From: an uncultured Rhodospirillaceae bacterium
GTDB lineage: Bacteria > Pseudomonadota > Alphaproteobacteria > RF32 > CAG-239
DNA length: 5,439 bases
Assembly: GCA_900313185.1 (NCBI GenBank)
Contig: OMQI01000141.1
Span: forward strand, 1 to 5,439
Direction: 5' to 3'
Of the stretch, positions 1 to 5,439 are shown piece by piece. A program made the position numbers and the translations under genes. Positions within the stretch are counted from its first letter, which is position 1; every line of letters begins with the position of its first letter. The notes under the pieces are model-generated. The model worked only from the letters and a program-made list of their open reading frames with translations. It had not been told where the DNA came from and ran no database searches.

Positions 1-7
1 AAATACA

Positions 8-26
8 TTTTTTTTTTTTTTTTTTT
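8..26. repeat. Homopolymer run of 19 T
   Basis: Nineteen consecutive T residues lie at the extreme left edge. On the + strand this could be the tail of an intrinsic terminator whose stem lies outside the window. It could also be a slippage-prone tract or an inflated homopolymer in the assembly. Nothing in the seven bases before it allows a choice. It lies well upstream of queA and is not coding. Confidence 0.8.
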
Positions 27-70
27 ATTTAACATCTTAAAATACTCTAAAAACAAGCAATGTTGACAAA

Positions 71-89
71 TTGGCAAAAAAGTTGCCAA
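71..89. promoter_or_regulatory. Perfect 7-bp inverted repeat upstream of queA (possible operator or weak terminator)
   Basis: TTGGCAA (71-77) and TTGCCAA (83-89) are exact reverse complements around a 5-base spacer, AAAAG. A consensus-like TTGACA lies at 63-68, just before it, but no good -10 box follows at 16-18 bases. Five T (93-97) start three bases after the right arm, so a weak terminator is possible. A dimeric regulator site fits equally well. The repeat itself is seen directly; its function is inferred. Confidence 0.4.
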
Positions 90-109
90 ACATTTTTAAA
101 ACAAAAATC

Positions 110-138
110 TTGCGTAAAAATTTTCTGCATATTATAAA
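110..138 (+). promoter_or_regulatory. Candidate sigma-70-type promoter for queA
   Basis: TTGCGT (110-115) and TATAAA (133-138) are separated by 17 bases. Transcription would begin near 145 and give a leader of about 20 bases carrying the AAGGA ribosome binding site. The -10 match is 5 of 6 and the -35 match is weak. In DNA this AT-rich, such matches are common by chance. Confidence 0.3.
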
Positions 139-151
139 AAGTAAAATTTAT

Positions 152-156
152 AAGGA
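152..156 (+). promoter_or_regulatory. Ribosome binding site that sets the queA start
   Basis: AAGGA lies 7 bases before the ATG at 164. The frame stays open back to a TTG at 71, which would add 31 Lys/Ile/Asn-rich residues unlike any QueA N-terminus. The Shine-Dalgarno site and the family length both favour 164. Confidence 0.75.
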
Positions 157-163
157 CCATAGT

Positions 164-1246
164 ATGAAAGTTGATTTATTTGATTTTGATTTAGACCGTG
201 ATTTAATCGCTAAAAAACCGGCATCACCACGTGACAGTTCACGCTTATTGGACTTATCCGAAGAAAGCACCATAGCAGACAGACATTTTTATGACCTGCC
301 TAAAATTTTGCGTGCCGGCGATATTATGGTTTTTAACGATACCAAAGTTATTCCGGCTCGTTTATACGGTAAGCGTGGTGAAGCGCTTGTTGAGGTAACA
401 CTCTATCATCCGGATGATGGTTTAAGTTGGTGGTCCTTTATTAAAAACGCCAAAAGATTGCATATCGGCGATACGATTCGTTTTTATACTGCCGAAATAA
501 GTGCGGAAGAATCTGATTTTTGTGCTCAAGTTTTGCAAAAAGACGATGAAGACGGCGTTTTTATCCGTTTTAATTGCGATGCCGATTCGCTTGGAACTTT
601 TTTAGAAAAATACGGTTCAATGCCGTTGCCGCCATATATTAAGCGTGATAAGCCGTTAAAAGGTTTGTGGAATCCTTATAACGATAAGGAAGATTATCAG
701 ACGGTTTATGCCAAGCACAATGGCGCCGTGGCTGCGCCTACTGCCGGTTTACATTTTACCGACAGACTGCTTAAAGAAATAGACGAGATGGGAGTTAAAC
801 GGGTATTTTTAACTTTGCACGTTGGAGCCGGAACTTTTCTTCCCGTCAAAACAGATGACACCGAAAATCATAAAATGCACGCCGAATACGGTATAATTTC
901 CGAACAAACTGCCGATATTATCAATCAAGCCAAAAAAGAAGGTCGACGGATTATTGCCGTAGGTACCACTTCGGTGCGCCTTTTGGAAAGTGCCGCCGAT
1001 GATACCGGAGTATTACATCCGTTTTGCGGTGAAACCGATATTTTCATAACTCCCGGCTATAAATTCAAAATTATTGATATGATTATCACTAATTTTCATC
1101 TGCCTAAATCAACCTTGTTTATGCTGATTTGCGCCATCGGCGGAACCGAGAGGATGAAGGCTGCCTATAAACACGCCATTGAACAAAAATACCGTTTCTA
1201 TTCATACGGCGACAGCTCTATTTTGAAATGTATAAATAAAATTTAA
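164..1246 (+). CDS. queA: S-adenosylmethionine:tRNA ribosyltransferase-isomerase QueA
   Basis: QueA is a cytoplasmic enzyme of queuosine synthesis. It moves the ribosyl part of S-adenosylmethionine onto the preQ1 base at the wobble position (34) of GUN-anticodon tRNAs, giving epoxyqueuosine. The product has 360 residues, close to the usual family length of about 340-360. Family blocks appear in order: FNDTKVIPARL (58-68), YGSMPLPPYIKR (150-161), YQTVYAKHNGAVAAPTAGLHF (178-198), LHVGAGTF (218-225), HAEY (239-242), VGTTSVRLLES (266-276), TDIFITPGYKF (291-301), TNFHLPKSTL (309-318) and the C-terminal YGD (348-350). A short insertion, about 163-173, precedes YQTVYA. The usual partner gene tgt is not in the window. 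The next gene starts 36 bases downstream on the same strand, so cotranscription is likely. The start is ATG 164, preceded by AAGGA. Identification is secure. Confidence 0.96.
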   Translation: MKVDLFDFDLDRDLIAKKPASPRDSSRLLDLSEESTIADRHFYDLPKILRAGDIMVFNDTKVIPARLYGKRGEALVEVTLYHPDDGLSWWSFIKNAKRLHIGDTIRFYTAEISAEESDFCAQVLQKDDEDGVFIRFNCDADSLGTFLEKYGSMPLPPYIKRDKPLKGLWNPYNDKEDYQTVYAKHNGAVAAPTAGLHFTDRLLKEIDEMGVKRVFLTLHVGAGTFLPVKTDDTENHKMHAEYGIISEQTADIINQAKKEGRRIIAVGTTSVRLLESAADDTGVLHPFCGETDIFITPGYKFKIIDMIITNFHLPKSTLFMLICAIGGTERMKAAYKHAIEQKYRFYSYGDSSILKCINKI

Positions 1247-1259
1247 ACTCTTTTGAGTT

Positions 1260-1290
1260 ATCATCTTCCCCTAAGGGAGGCTATGGTGAT
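1260..1290 (+). promoter_or_regulatory. Hairpin enclosing the ribosome binding site of the downstream gene
   Basis: CTTCCC (1265-1270) pairs with GGGAGG (1275-1280) around the loop CTAA, giving six pairs of which one is G-U. The 3' arm is the Shine-Dalgarno sequence itself. ATCA (1260-1263) can also pair with TGAT (1287-1290), enclosing the start codon. A smaller repeat, AACTC-TTTT-GAGTT (1246-1259), precedes it and overlaps the end of queA. In RNA this would hide the start site until ribosomes or another factor open it. The complementarity is seen directly; regulation is inferred. Confidence 0.4.
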
Positions 1291-2458
1291 TTTTAAAAGC
1301 AGCAAAAATTTGAAATATATCTTTTCAACGATAAAAAGTTCGTTTTTACCGGCATTTCTTTTGCTCTCAGGGCTATTGGCTTTTTATTCGGGAAATCCTT
1401 ATAATCAAACAATGCCTTTATTATTGCATTACTTGTTTTTGTTTATAACCTCCGCAACCATCGGTTTGCTTTATATCGCCAACCAATCCAAACCTCTGTT
1501 CAGTTTGTGTATCGGGCTTGTCTGTTATATTGTAATCAACCGCCTGAAAATCGAATACGGTGAAGCCTTTATATCGTCTTCCGAGTTTCAATGCTTATGT
1601 TTTTTGTTGCCGCTAAATTTTATTTTCTTATATTTTCTGCCACAATCAAAATTGAACGCCAAACGTAATATTTATTTATTGTTTGCTCTGTTATTTCAGG
1701 CCATCATTGCTCAACATTTTTGCGACCTTATAAAATCCGTCCCGCATATAGATATAACGGTAGAGACGATTCCACTGTGGTCTTGCGCAATATGGGCTGC
1801 AATATTGGCAACATTGGCAATATCCATCAGCTTCAAAAATACTATTATAAATACCGGTTTATTTTATGCCGACGCCAGTTTGTTTATGGGAATTATATAT
1901 GCGGGAAGCCAATCCGGATTAACAACATTCTTTTTGGGATTTTCGCTGATTTTGTTGTGCGTTACCATTTTAGATTTATACAATCGTTATCACTACGATT
2001 ATCTAGAGCACGTCGGTAGCAAAACTTCTTATCTGGCAAACGCCAATTCCAAGTTTCCTTTCAAATACACCATTGCTTTGTTCAGCATTGATAATCGTGA
2101 CAAATTGCAACAAATCATCGGTAAAGAAAAAATCAAGAACCTTGAGCAATTGGTAGTGAACAGTATCATTGATATGCCTTACAAACTAACGCTTTATCGT
2201 CATACCGAAGATGAACTTATTATGGTGTTCAAAAACGAAGATGCCCGTCACACCAAAGAATATGCCGACAATATCAGACACAACATCGCCGCTTCGGAAT
2301 TTATCTTAACCGGCGACAAAAACCTAAAAATAACCATTTCCGTATGTGTATCGGAAAAAACCCGTAAAGACCGTAATGCTTTTGAAGTAATCGATCGTGC
2401 TCACAACGCATTGCAAAAAAGTTATCGCTATAATTGCAATGTCACAACCGTGGCTTAA
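1283..2458 (+). CDS. Integral membrane protein with a degenerate C-terminal GGDEF-like domain
   Basis: The product has 391 residues. The N-terminal part (about 20-232) is hydrophobic, with seven or eight likely membrane segments near 20-37, 46-67, 71-88, 102-120, 129-148, 163-184 and 191-230. The C-terminal part (about 238-391) follows the GGDEF fold: a decayed linker (LEHVGSKTSYL, 241-251), a first strand (IALFSID, 264-270), the signature strand (YRHTEDELIMVF, 305-316), then LKITISVCVSE and RAHNALQKSYRYNCN (372-386), which resembles the usual AD-ALY-AK-GRN end. The motif GGDEF reads TEDEL, the first metal-binding Asp is Ser269, and the substrate-binding Asn-Asp pair is Gln-Gln (276-277). Diguanylate cyclase activity is therefore unlikely; a sensing or protein-binding role is inferred. 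ATG 1283 lies only 2 bases after GGAGG; GTG 1286 (spacing 5) is a real alternative, and TTG 1253 is less likely. It probably shares a transcript with queA. I recognise no named orthologue. Confidence 0.8.
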   Translation: MVIFKSSKNLKYIFSTIKSSFLPAFLLLSGLLAFYSGNPYNQTMPLLLHYLFLFITSATIGLLYIANQSKPLFSLCIGLVCYIVINRLKIEYGEAFISSSEFQCLCFLLPLNFIFLYFLPQSKLNAKRNIYLLFALLFQAIIAQHFCDLIKSVPHIDITVETIPLWSCAIWAAILATLAISISFKNTIINTGLFYADASLFMGIIYAGSQSGLTTFFLGFSLILLCVTILDLYNRYHYDYLEHVGSKTSYLANANSKFPFKYTIALFSIDNRDKLQQIIGKEKIKNLEQLVVNSIIDMPYKLTLYRHTEDELIMVFKNEDARHTKEYADNIRHNIAASEFILTGDKNLKITISVCVSEKTRKDRNAFEVIDRAHNALQKSYRYNCNVTTVA

Positions 2459-3261
2459 TTTTCTTTTGTTTTCTTCGGCACAAACCAACGCAATAGCAAG
2501 TATAACCCTATAATTGTTATCGGTAATGACAACCATTGTCCCATCGTCAAACCGCCCCATAAAAAGCCGAGTTGAGCATCCGGTTCTCTAAATTGTTCCA
2601 TCAACGAACGAAAACCGGCATATCCCAGTAAAAATACCGCCGAAATTATCCCGTCATGTTCACGACACCACTTGTTACGCCATAACAAATTGAGAATAAC
2701 AAACAGCCCTATGCCTTCCAAACAAGCTTCATAAAGTTGCGACGGGTGACGCGGTAAATATCCGCCCCGTGGGAAACGAACCGCCCAAGCAACATCGGTC
2801 ACCCTACCCCAAAGCTCATCATTGATAAAATTCGCCAAACGTCCCAAGAATATACCTATCGGAACTACCGGTGCCACCAAATCAGTTAACTTTAAAAACG
2901 GATATTTTATCAAATAGGAGCTGACAAACAGAGCTATTATAACTCCGAAAATACCACCGTGAAAAGACATTCCACCGTGCCAAACTTCAAAAATTTCCCA
3001 AGGATTTTGCCAATACTGACCGGAACCGTAGAACAAAACATATCCGATTCGCCCGCCTAATATAATTCCCAAAGTTACGGCAAAGGCGATATCTTCACAA
3101 TTTTTTTTAGTCAGCCCCAGGTCATATTTTTTGACTCTGCTAGCCGCTAACCACCAACCGAGAATAATTCCGACCAAATAAGCCATAGAATACCATCTTA
3201 TGGCCACAGGTCCGATTGAAAAAATTATCGGAGATATTTCAGGATATGCCAAACCAATCAT
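2455..3261 (-). CDS. lgt: Phosphatidylglycerol:prolipoprotein diacylglyceryl transferase Lgt
   Basis: Lgt is an inner-membrane enzyme that transfers diacylglycerol from phosphatidylglycerol to the lipobox cysteine of prolipoproteins, the first step of lipoprotein maturation. The product has 268 residues, slightly shorter than the E. coli enzyme, with multiple membrane segments. The signature GRLANFINDELWG (140-152) is intact. Residues matching those needed in E. coli are present: Tyr24 in RWYSMAY, His101 in SFHGG, Arg141 and Asn144 in the signature, and Tyr214 and Arg218 in GYAGFR, followed by Glu222. RHPSQLYEA (171-179) and FREPDAQLG (224-232) are also typical. The ATG has a good AAAGGGA site (3267-3273, spacing 5). 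It is divergent from the YbjN gene across 238 bases and converges with the GGDEF-like gene, sharing TTAA (2455-2458) for both stops. Identification is secure. Confidence 0.97.
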   Translation of the reverse strand: MIGLAYPEISPIIFSIGPVAIRWYSMAYLVGIILGWWLAASRVKKYDLGLTKKNCEDIAFAVTLGIILGGRIGYVLFYGSGQYWQNPWEIFEVWHGGMSFHGGIFGVIIALFVSSYLIKYPFLKLTDLVAPVVPIGIFLGRLANFINDELWGRVTDVAWAVRFPRGGYLPRHPSQLYEACLEGIGLFVILNLLWRNKWCREHDGIISAVFLLGYAGFRSLMEQFREPDAQLGFLWGGLTMGQWLSLPITIIGLYLLLRWFVPKKTKEN

Positions 3262-3290
3262 TTTTGTCCCTTTACTATTTATTGCTTAAA

Positions 3291-3337
3291 AGTATATTAA
3301 CAAAAAACAGATAATCCACACCTAAAAAAATATTATA
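3291..3337 (-). promoter_or_regulatory. Candidate -10 elements for lgt
   Basis: Read on the minus strand, TATACT occupies 3296-3291 and would start transcription about 20 bases before the lgt ATG. A perfect TATAAT lies further upstream at 3337-3332. Neither has a convincing -35 box at 16-18 bases, and such hexamers are frequent in this composition. Confidence 0.25.
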
Positions 3338-3389
3338 AACATCTTTATTTTTAATTGTTTGAAATATCGCTATTTATTTTTTTATCCAA

Positions 3390-3412
3390 GCAAAAATATT
3401 TTTTATTTTTGC
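3390..3412. repeat. Perfect 9-bp inverted repeat in the lgt/YbjN divergent spacer
   Basis: GCAAAAATA (3390-3398) and TATTTTTGC (3404-3412) are exact reverse complements around five T. No T run follows the right arm on the + strand, and none follows the left arm on the minus strand, so it is not a normal intrinsic terminator. Its place between divergent genes suits an operator or a bent-DNA site. It may also be a chance product of AT-rich sequence. Confidence 0.45.
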
Positions 3413-3499
3413 AAAAAAGTGGAAAACTCATTACTTAAAATTGTTTTTTTGCACCGCTGTGCCATTCTTAAGATGAATCCGTTGTTTTAGGAAGGTTTG

Positions 3500-3976
3500 A
3501 TGTTCGCCGAAAAGCTGTCTGTATATAATCCGATTGATGACATTGAGTGTTTATTTGCTCATCGTCAACACTCGACCGAGCGCCGCAACCAAAATGAAGT
3601 GGTTGTCGAAATATCCGGTCGTTGGGATAATATGTTGCTGTTTTTTGCGTGGGAAGAAAAAATGCGTTGTCTGCATATTTCCTGTCTGCTCAACCTTGAA
3701 CACGAAAACGTCAATCTTCCGAGTATTTTCGAACTTTTGGCACTCCTGAATGAAGATTTATGGCTGGGTTATTTTTCTTACTGGGAAGAAACCGGAATGC
3801 CTATTTTCAAGCATTCTCTGTTTATCGGTGAAAACGAACACAACCTTACCGATAAGCTTTCGCAGCTCTTAAATATCGCCATCACCGAATGTGAACGGGC
3901 TTACCCGATTTTTCACGCAGTTTTAAAACAAAACATTAGTCCCCGCCGAGCTTTATTACCGGTTACTTTAATGTGA
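3500..3976 (+). CDS. YbjN-domain protein, alphaproteobacterial type
   Basis: The product has 158 residues, with no signal peptide and no membrane segment, so it is probably cytoplasmic. It belongs to the YbjN family, whose fold resembles type III secretion chaperones and whose biochemical role is not settled. Recognisable blocks are NPIDDIE near the start (10-16), VVVEISGRWDNMLLFFAWEE (34-53), the MRCLHISC strand (55-62), ELLALLNEDLWLGYFSYWEE (78-97) with GMPIFKHSL (99-107), and ITECERAYP (128-136). ATG 3500 is preceded by AGGAAGG (3489-3495); a TTG immediately before it is not needed. The gene stands alone on this strand, divergent from lgt. I recall the same neighbourhood in other Alphaproteobacteria, but there with further genes missing here, such as proC and ubiK. 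Its last 14 bases overlap the end of the thioesterase gene on the other strand. Confidence 0.85.
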   Translation: MFAEKLSVYNPIDDIECLFAHRQHSTERRNQNEVVVEISGRWDNMLLFFAWEEKMRCLHISCLLNLEHENVNLPSIFELLALLNEDLWLGYFSYWEETGMPIFKHSLFIGENEHNLTDKLSQLLNIAITECERAYPIFHAVLKQNISPRRALLPVTLM

Positions 3977-4715
3977 TTTCTCTCCAGATGAACCTCACGT
4001 CAGCCAATTCGGCTCCGCTGTTTTTATCTAAAATGGTGTGCAAACTTTCATTATCCGTTTGTTTGGTACAAACTTCTATTCTCTCGCCCAATAATGCTTC
4101 TTTCTTAAAACACACCTCTATTTCTGCAGGCGTATGCTTCATTCTGTAATCCGGCTCCAAACCTTCGCCTGCCCACAGCGGATACACCGCATTATTAACG
4201 TGGTTATTTATGTCAATATCATCATAACGCACCAAAATATCTTTAATGCTGTCGGGATTTTCAACCAACGGCAATTTATGGAAATCGTCGTCCATAACTT
4301 TTTCATCTAAAAAATCATATTCCGGAAAATATTTATTCAACATAACCGGACGGCGTCGTGCATAGTCTATCAAAACCCATTGGCTGATTGCTCTGATTAT
4401 AATATTGTCATTTTCATCTTTAACCAAAAAATTACGCACCGCACCCCATAGTTTTCCTTCTGCCGGCCAAGTATCTATAACTATGTGTTCATTCATCTTC
4501 GGCAGTCTTTCCACTTTAATTAAATAGTTCGAGCCAACCCATACCACTCCTTTGTCACGGCATTTTTCAAAGCCGAAACCCAAGGCTTCTGCCGATTCCA
4601 CTGCGGCTTCCTGCAAAAAATTCATTAAACTGACAATACGCAAAAAGCTATGACAATCAACTTCATAGCTTTTTACTTGATATTGCTTTTTATATTTGAA
4701 TACTTTAATAGCCAT
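3963..4715 (-). CDS. Acyl-ACP thioesterase, FatA/FatB-type double hotdog
   Basis: This family hydrolyses acyl-acyl carrier protein to free fatty acid and ACP in the cytoplasm, ending chain growth or adjusting the fatty acid pool. At 250 residues it is the length expected for a bacterial two-hotdog enzyme. The first hotdog covers about 5-125, with the long helix at SLMNFLQEAAVESAEALGFG (29-48) and TWPAEGKLWGAVRNF (82-96), followed by QWVLIDYARRRPV (112-124), typical of the family. The second hotdog begins near 160. DIDINNHVNN (166-175) matches the plant DLDVNQHVNN block and supplies the active-site Asp, Asn170 and His172; Glu184 sits in the position of the fourth residue. Chain-length preference cannot be read. 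The start lies 2 bases after the transglycosylase stop. No good Shine-Dalgarno site is seen at normal spacing, which suggests translational coupling. A 4-hydroxybenzoyl-CoA-type thioesterase is less likely, since those are single-hotdog proteins. Confidence 0.88.
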   Translation of the reverse strand: MAIKVFKYKKQYQVKSYEVDCHSFLRIVSLMNFLQEAAVESAEALGFGFEKCRDKGVVWVGSNYLIKVERLPKMNEHIVIDTWPAEGKLWGAVRNFLVKDENDNIIIRAISQWVLIDYARRRPVMLNKYFPEYDFLDEKVMDDDFHKLPLVENPDSIKDILVRYDDIDINNHVNNAVYPLWAGEGLEPDYRMKHTPAEIEVCFKKEALLGERIEVCTKQTDNESLHTILDKNSGAELADVRFIWREITLK

Positions 4716-4717
4716 AA

Positions 4718-5326
4718 TTAAAACAGTTGGCTTTCTTCAGATAAACCTATGTTCTTATATACGTCAAAACGCTTTTCCAAACGCTCGGCATAAATATTCC
4801 CCTCTTTAACATTTGCCGAGTGGTATCTCTTGGCGGCCTTCTGCCAATCACCACCGTGACGAGAATAGAGAGAACGCAAAAACTTTGCGCTGTATTGAAC
4901 ATTATTTTCCGGATTCAATGCTTCTTCAACCGAAGAGAAAGCATCACCGTGATACTTCAAATTAATCTGCATACAACCGACGTCTATGCTCTTATATCCT
5001 TTGGCCTGAAACTTTTTCACTGCTTCAACAGCTTCTTCTTTGCTTTCGAAATAATAACCTTTACCGTTTACATTAATCGTCCAAGGCCAAGCAATGTAAG
5101 TATTGTGCAAATCACTCCACTTACCGCTTTCAACTGCTGAAATTGTTTGTAATAAATCATAACTTACGCCATATTTTTCACCGGCGTGTTCGGCAGCCGC
5201 CAAACAAAGCGAACTGTCCAGATAATATCCGTTAAGTGCTGCCACATTTCTATCTTCATGGGCATAAATTGCGCTACTGAACAAGGCGAGCGCACTGGCC
5301 AAAAAAAGTCCTAACTTATTAAACAC
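4718..5326 (-). CDS. Secreted lytic transglycosylase, SLT-like domain
   Basis: Such enzymes cleave the MurNAc-GlcNAc bond of peptidoglycan in the periplasm and form 1,6-anhydro ends; they serve wall turnover or the insertion of envelope machines. Numbered from GTG 5326, the product has 202 residues. Residues 1-22 form a signal peptide, probably cut after AIYA. The catalytic Glu66 lies in ISAVES (62-67). WPWT (80-83), GYYF (90-93), DVGCMQIN (115-122) and YHSAN (168-172) follow, as in alphaproteobacterial members. About 50 residues lie between the ES and GCMQ motifs, more than in classical Slt. Cys41 and Cys118 could form a disulfide. The start is uncertain: TTG 5338 would add four residues, but AGAGG (5339-5343) touches it directly; GTG 5326 has a rather long 12-base spacing. 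An in-frame stop at 5342-5344 rules out anything longer. It leads a likely two-gene operon with the thioesterase. A flagellar or type IV secretion role cannot be judged from the window. Confidence 0.88.
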   Translation of the reverse strand: MFNKLGLFLASALALFSSAIYAHEDRNVAALNGYYLDSSLCLAAAEHAGEKYGVSYDLLQTISAVESGKWSDLHNTYIAWPWTINVNGKGYYFESKEEAVEAVKKFQAKGYKSIDVGCMQINLKYHGDAFSSVEEALNPENNVQYSAKFLRSLYSRHGGDWQKAAKRYHSANVKEGNIYAERLEKRFDVYKNIGLSEESQLF

Positions 5327-5439
5327 GATGACGTGCAACCTCTACAAGCTGTCCGAATGATAACCGTCTTCCCATCTTTTAAGAATTTCCGAGCGATTTG
5401 GCGATTTAACGCAATCACACAAACAGTATTAACTCAACT
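5327..5439. other. Right-edge region upstream of the transglycosylase, no supportable gene
   Basis: This stretch should hold the promoter of the minus-strand pair, but I see no good -35/-10 combination. On the minus strand a 28-codon frame, closed at both ends (stops at 5429-5431 and 5342-5344), reads plausibly at its end (ILKRWEDGYHSDSL) but has only a TTG start and no ribosome binding site. Another minus frame is open to the edge for seven codons, with its stop at 5415-5417, so the tail of an upstream gene cannot be excluded. Confidence 0.5.

Larger units (their letters stand above)
3262..3499. other. AT-rich divergent intergenic region between lgt and the YbjN gene
   Basis: These 238 bases must hold the start signals for lgt (-) and the YbjN gene (+). 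They are far richer in A and T than the flanking genes, with many A and T runs. Visible elements are -10-like boxes for lgt, a 9-bp inverted repeat (3390-3412), and a GC-richer patch with a small GCAC-CGCT-GTGC repeat (3451-3462). I find no clear + strand promoter; TTGTTT (3441-3446) has only a poor -10 partner. No RNA gene or coding frame is recognised. Confidence 0.6.

Noticed and set aside
71..163. N-terminal extension of queA from a TTG at 71
   Set aside because: The added residues are Lys/Ile/Asn-rich and match nothing in QueA, the inverted repeat lies inside, and ATG 164 has a good AAGGA at 7 bases.
1720..2019. 99-codon + strand frame inside the membrane protein gene
   Set aside because: It lies in another frame of a gene with clear membrane segments and its product is basic and Tyr/Arg-rich without any domain.
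2324..2560. 78-codon minus strand frame across the end of the GGDEF-like gene and lgt
   Set aside because: It is antisense to one real gene, overlaps lgt in another frame, and has no motif.
3390..3412. Intrinsic terminator at the 9-bp inverted repeat
   Set aside because: The stem is almost all A-T and neither strand has a T run directly after it; both flanking genes also start rather than end here.
3473..3490. Five-codon frame (MNPLF) whose stop overlaps the YbjN gene ribosome binding site
   Set aside because: It could be a leader peptide, but it has no clear ribosome binding site of its own and such short frames arise often by chance.
3534..3749. 71-codon + strand frame inside the YbjN gene
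   Set aside because: It is out of frame with a recognised family protein and has no motif.
4820..5140. 106-codon + strand frame opposite the transglycosylase
   Set aside because: It is antisense to a gene with a clear catalytic core; the long frame is a by-product of codon use.
5342..5431. 28-codon minus strand frame ending just before the transglycosylase
   Set aside because: It is closed by stops at both ends with only a TTG start and no Shine-Dalgarno site, so a gene is not supported, although its C-terminal wording looks protein-like.
5357..5439. + strand frame from ATG 5357, open to the right edge
   Set aside because: There is no ribosome binding site, it is short and has no recognisable product; it cannot be tested without sequence beyond the edge.

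Overview
This window most likely comes from the chromosome of an AT-rich member of the Alphaproteobacteria, perhaps one of the small-genome or host-associated lineages. Three genes point that way. The YbjN-domain protein has the alphaproteobacterial form of the family and sits beside lgt, a pairing I recall from Alphaproteobacteria. The lytic transglycosylase also has the alphaproteobacterial form, with WPWT, GYYF and GCMQIN blocks. No tRNA, rRNA, CRISPR array, transposase or integrase is visible, so this reads as ordinary chromosome rather than a mobile island. The lineage is an inference from protein style, not from a marker gene.

Layout from left to right: (1) an AT-rich leader (1-163) with a run of 19 T and a perfect inverted repeat; (2) queA (164-1246, +), for tRNA queuosine synthesis; (3) a membrane protein with a degenerate GGDEF domain (1283-2458, +), whose ribosome binding site lies in a predicted hairpin; (4) lgt (2455-3261, -), convergent with the previous gene so that both stop codons share one TTAA; (5) a very AT-rich divergent spacer (3262-3499) with a 9-bp inverted repeat; (6) a YbjN-domain gene (3500-3976, +); (7) a FatA/FatB-type acyl-ACP thioesterase (3963-4715, -), overlapping the YbjN gene tail to tail by 14 bases; (8) a secreted SLT-family lytic transglycosylase (4718-5326, -), which lies 2 bases upstream of the thioesterase in what looks like a two-gene operon; (9) about 110 bases with no supportable gene.

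Packing is very tight: two convergent pairs overlap and two same-strand pairs are close. Several genes touch the cell envelope: Lgt lipidates lipoproteins in the inner membrane, the transglycosylase cuts peptidoglycan in the periplasm, and the thioesterase releases fatty acids from ACP. No single pathway joins them all. The least familiar gene is the membrane protein with the decayed GGDEF domain, which probably cannot make cyclic di-GMP. I see no convincing new defence or mobile system here.
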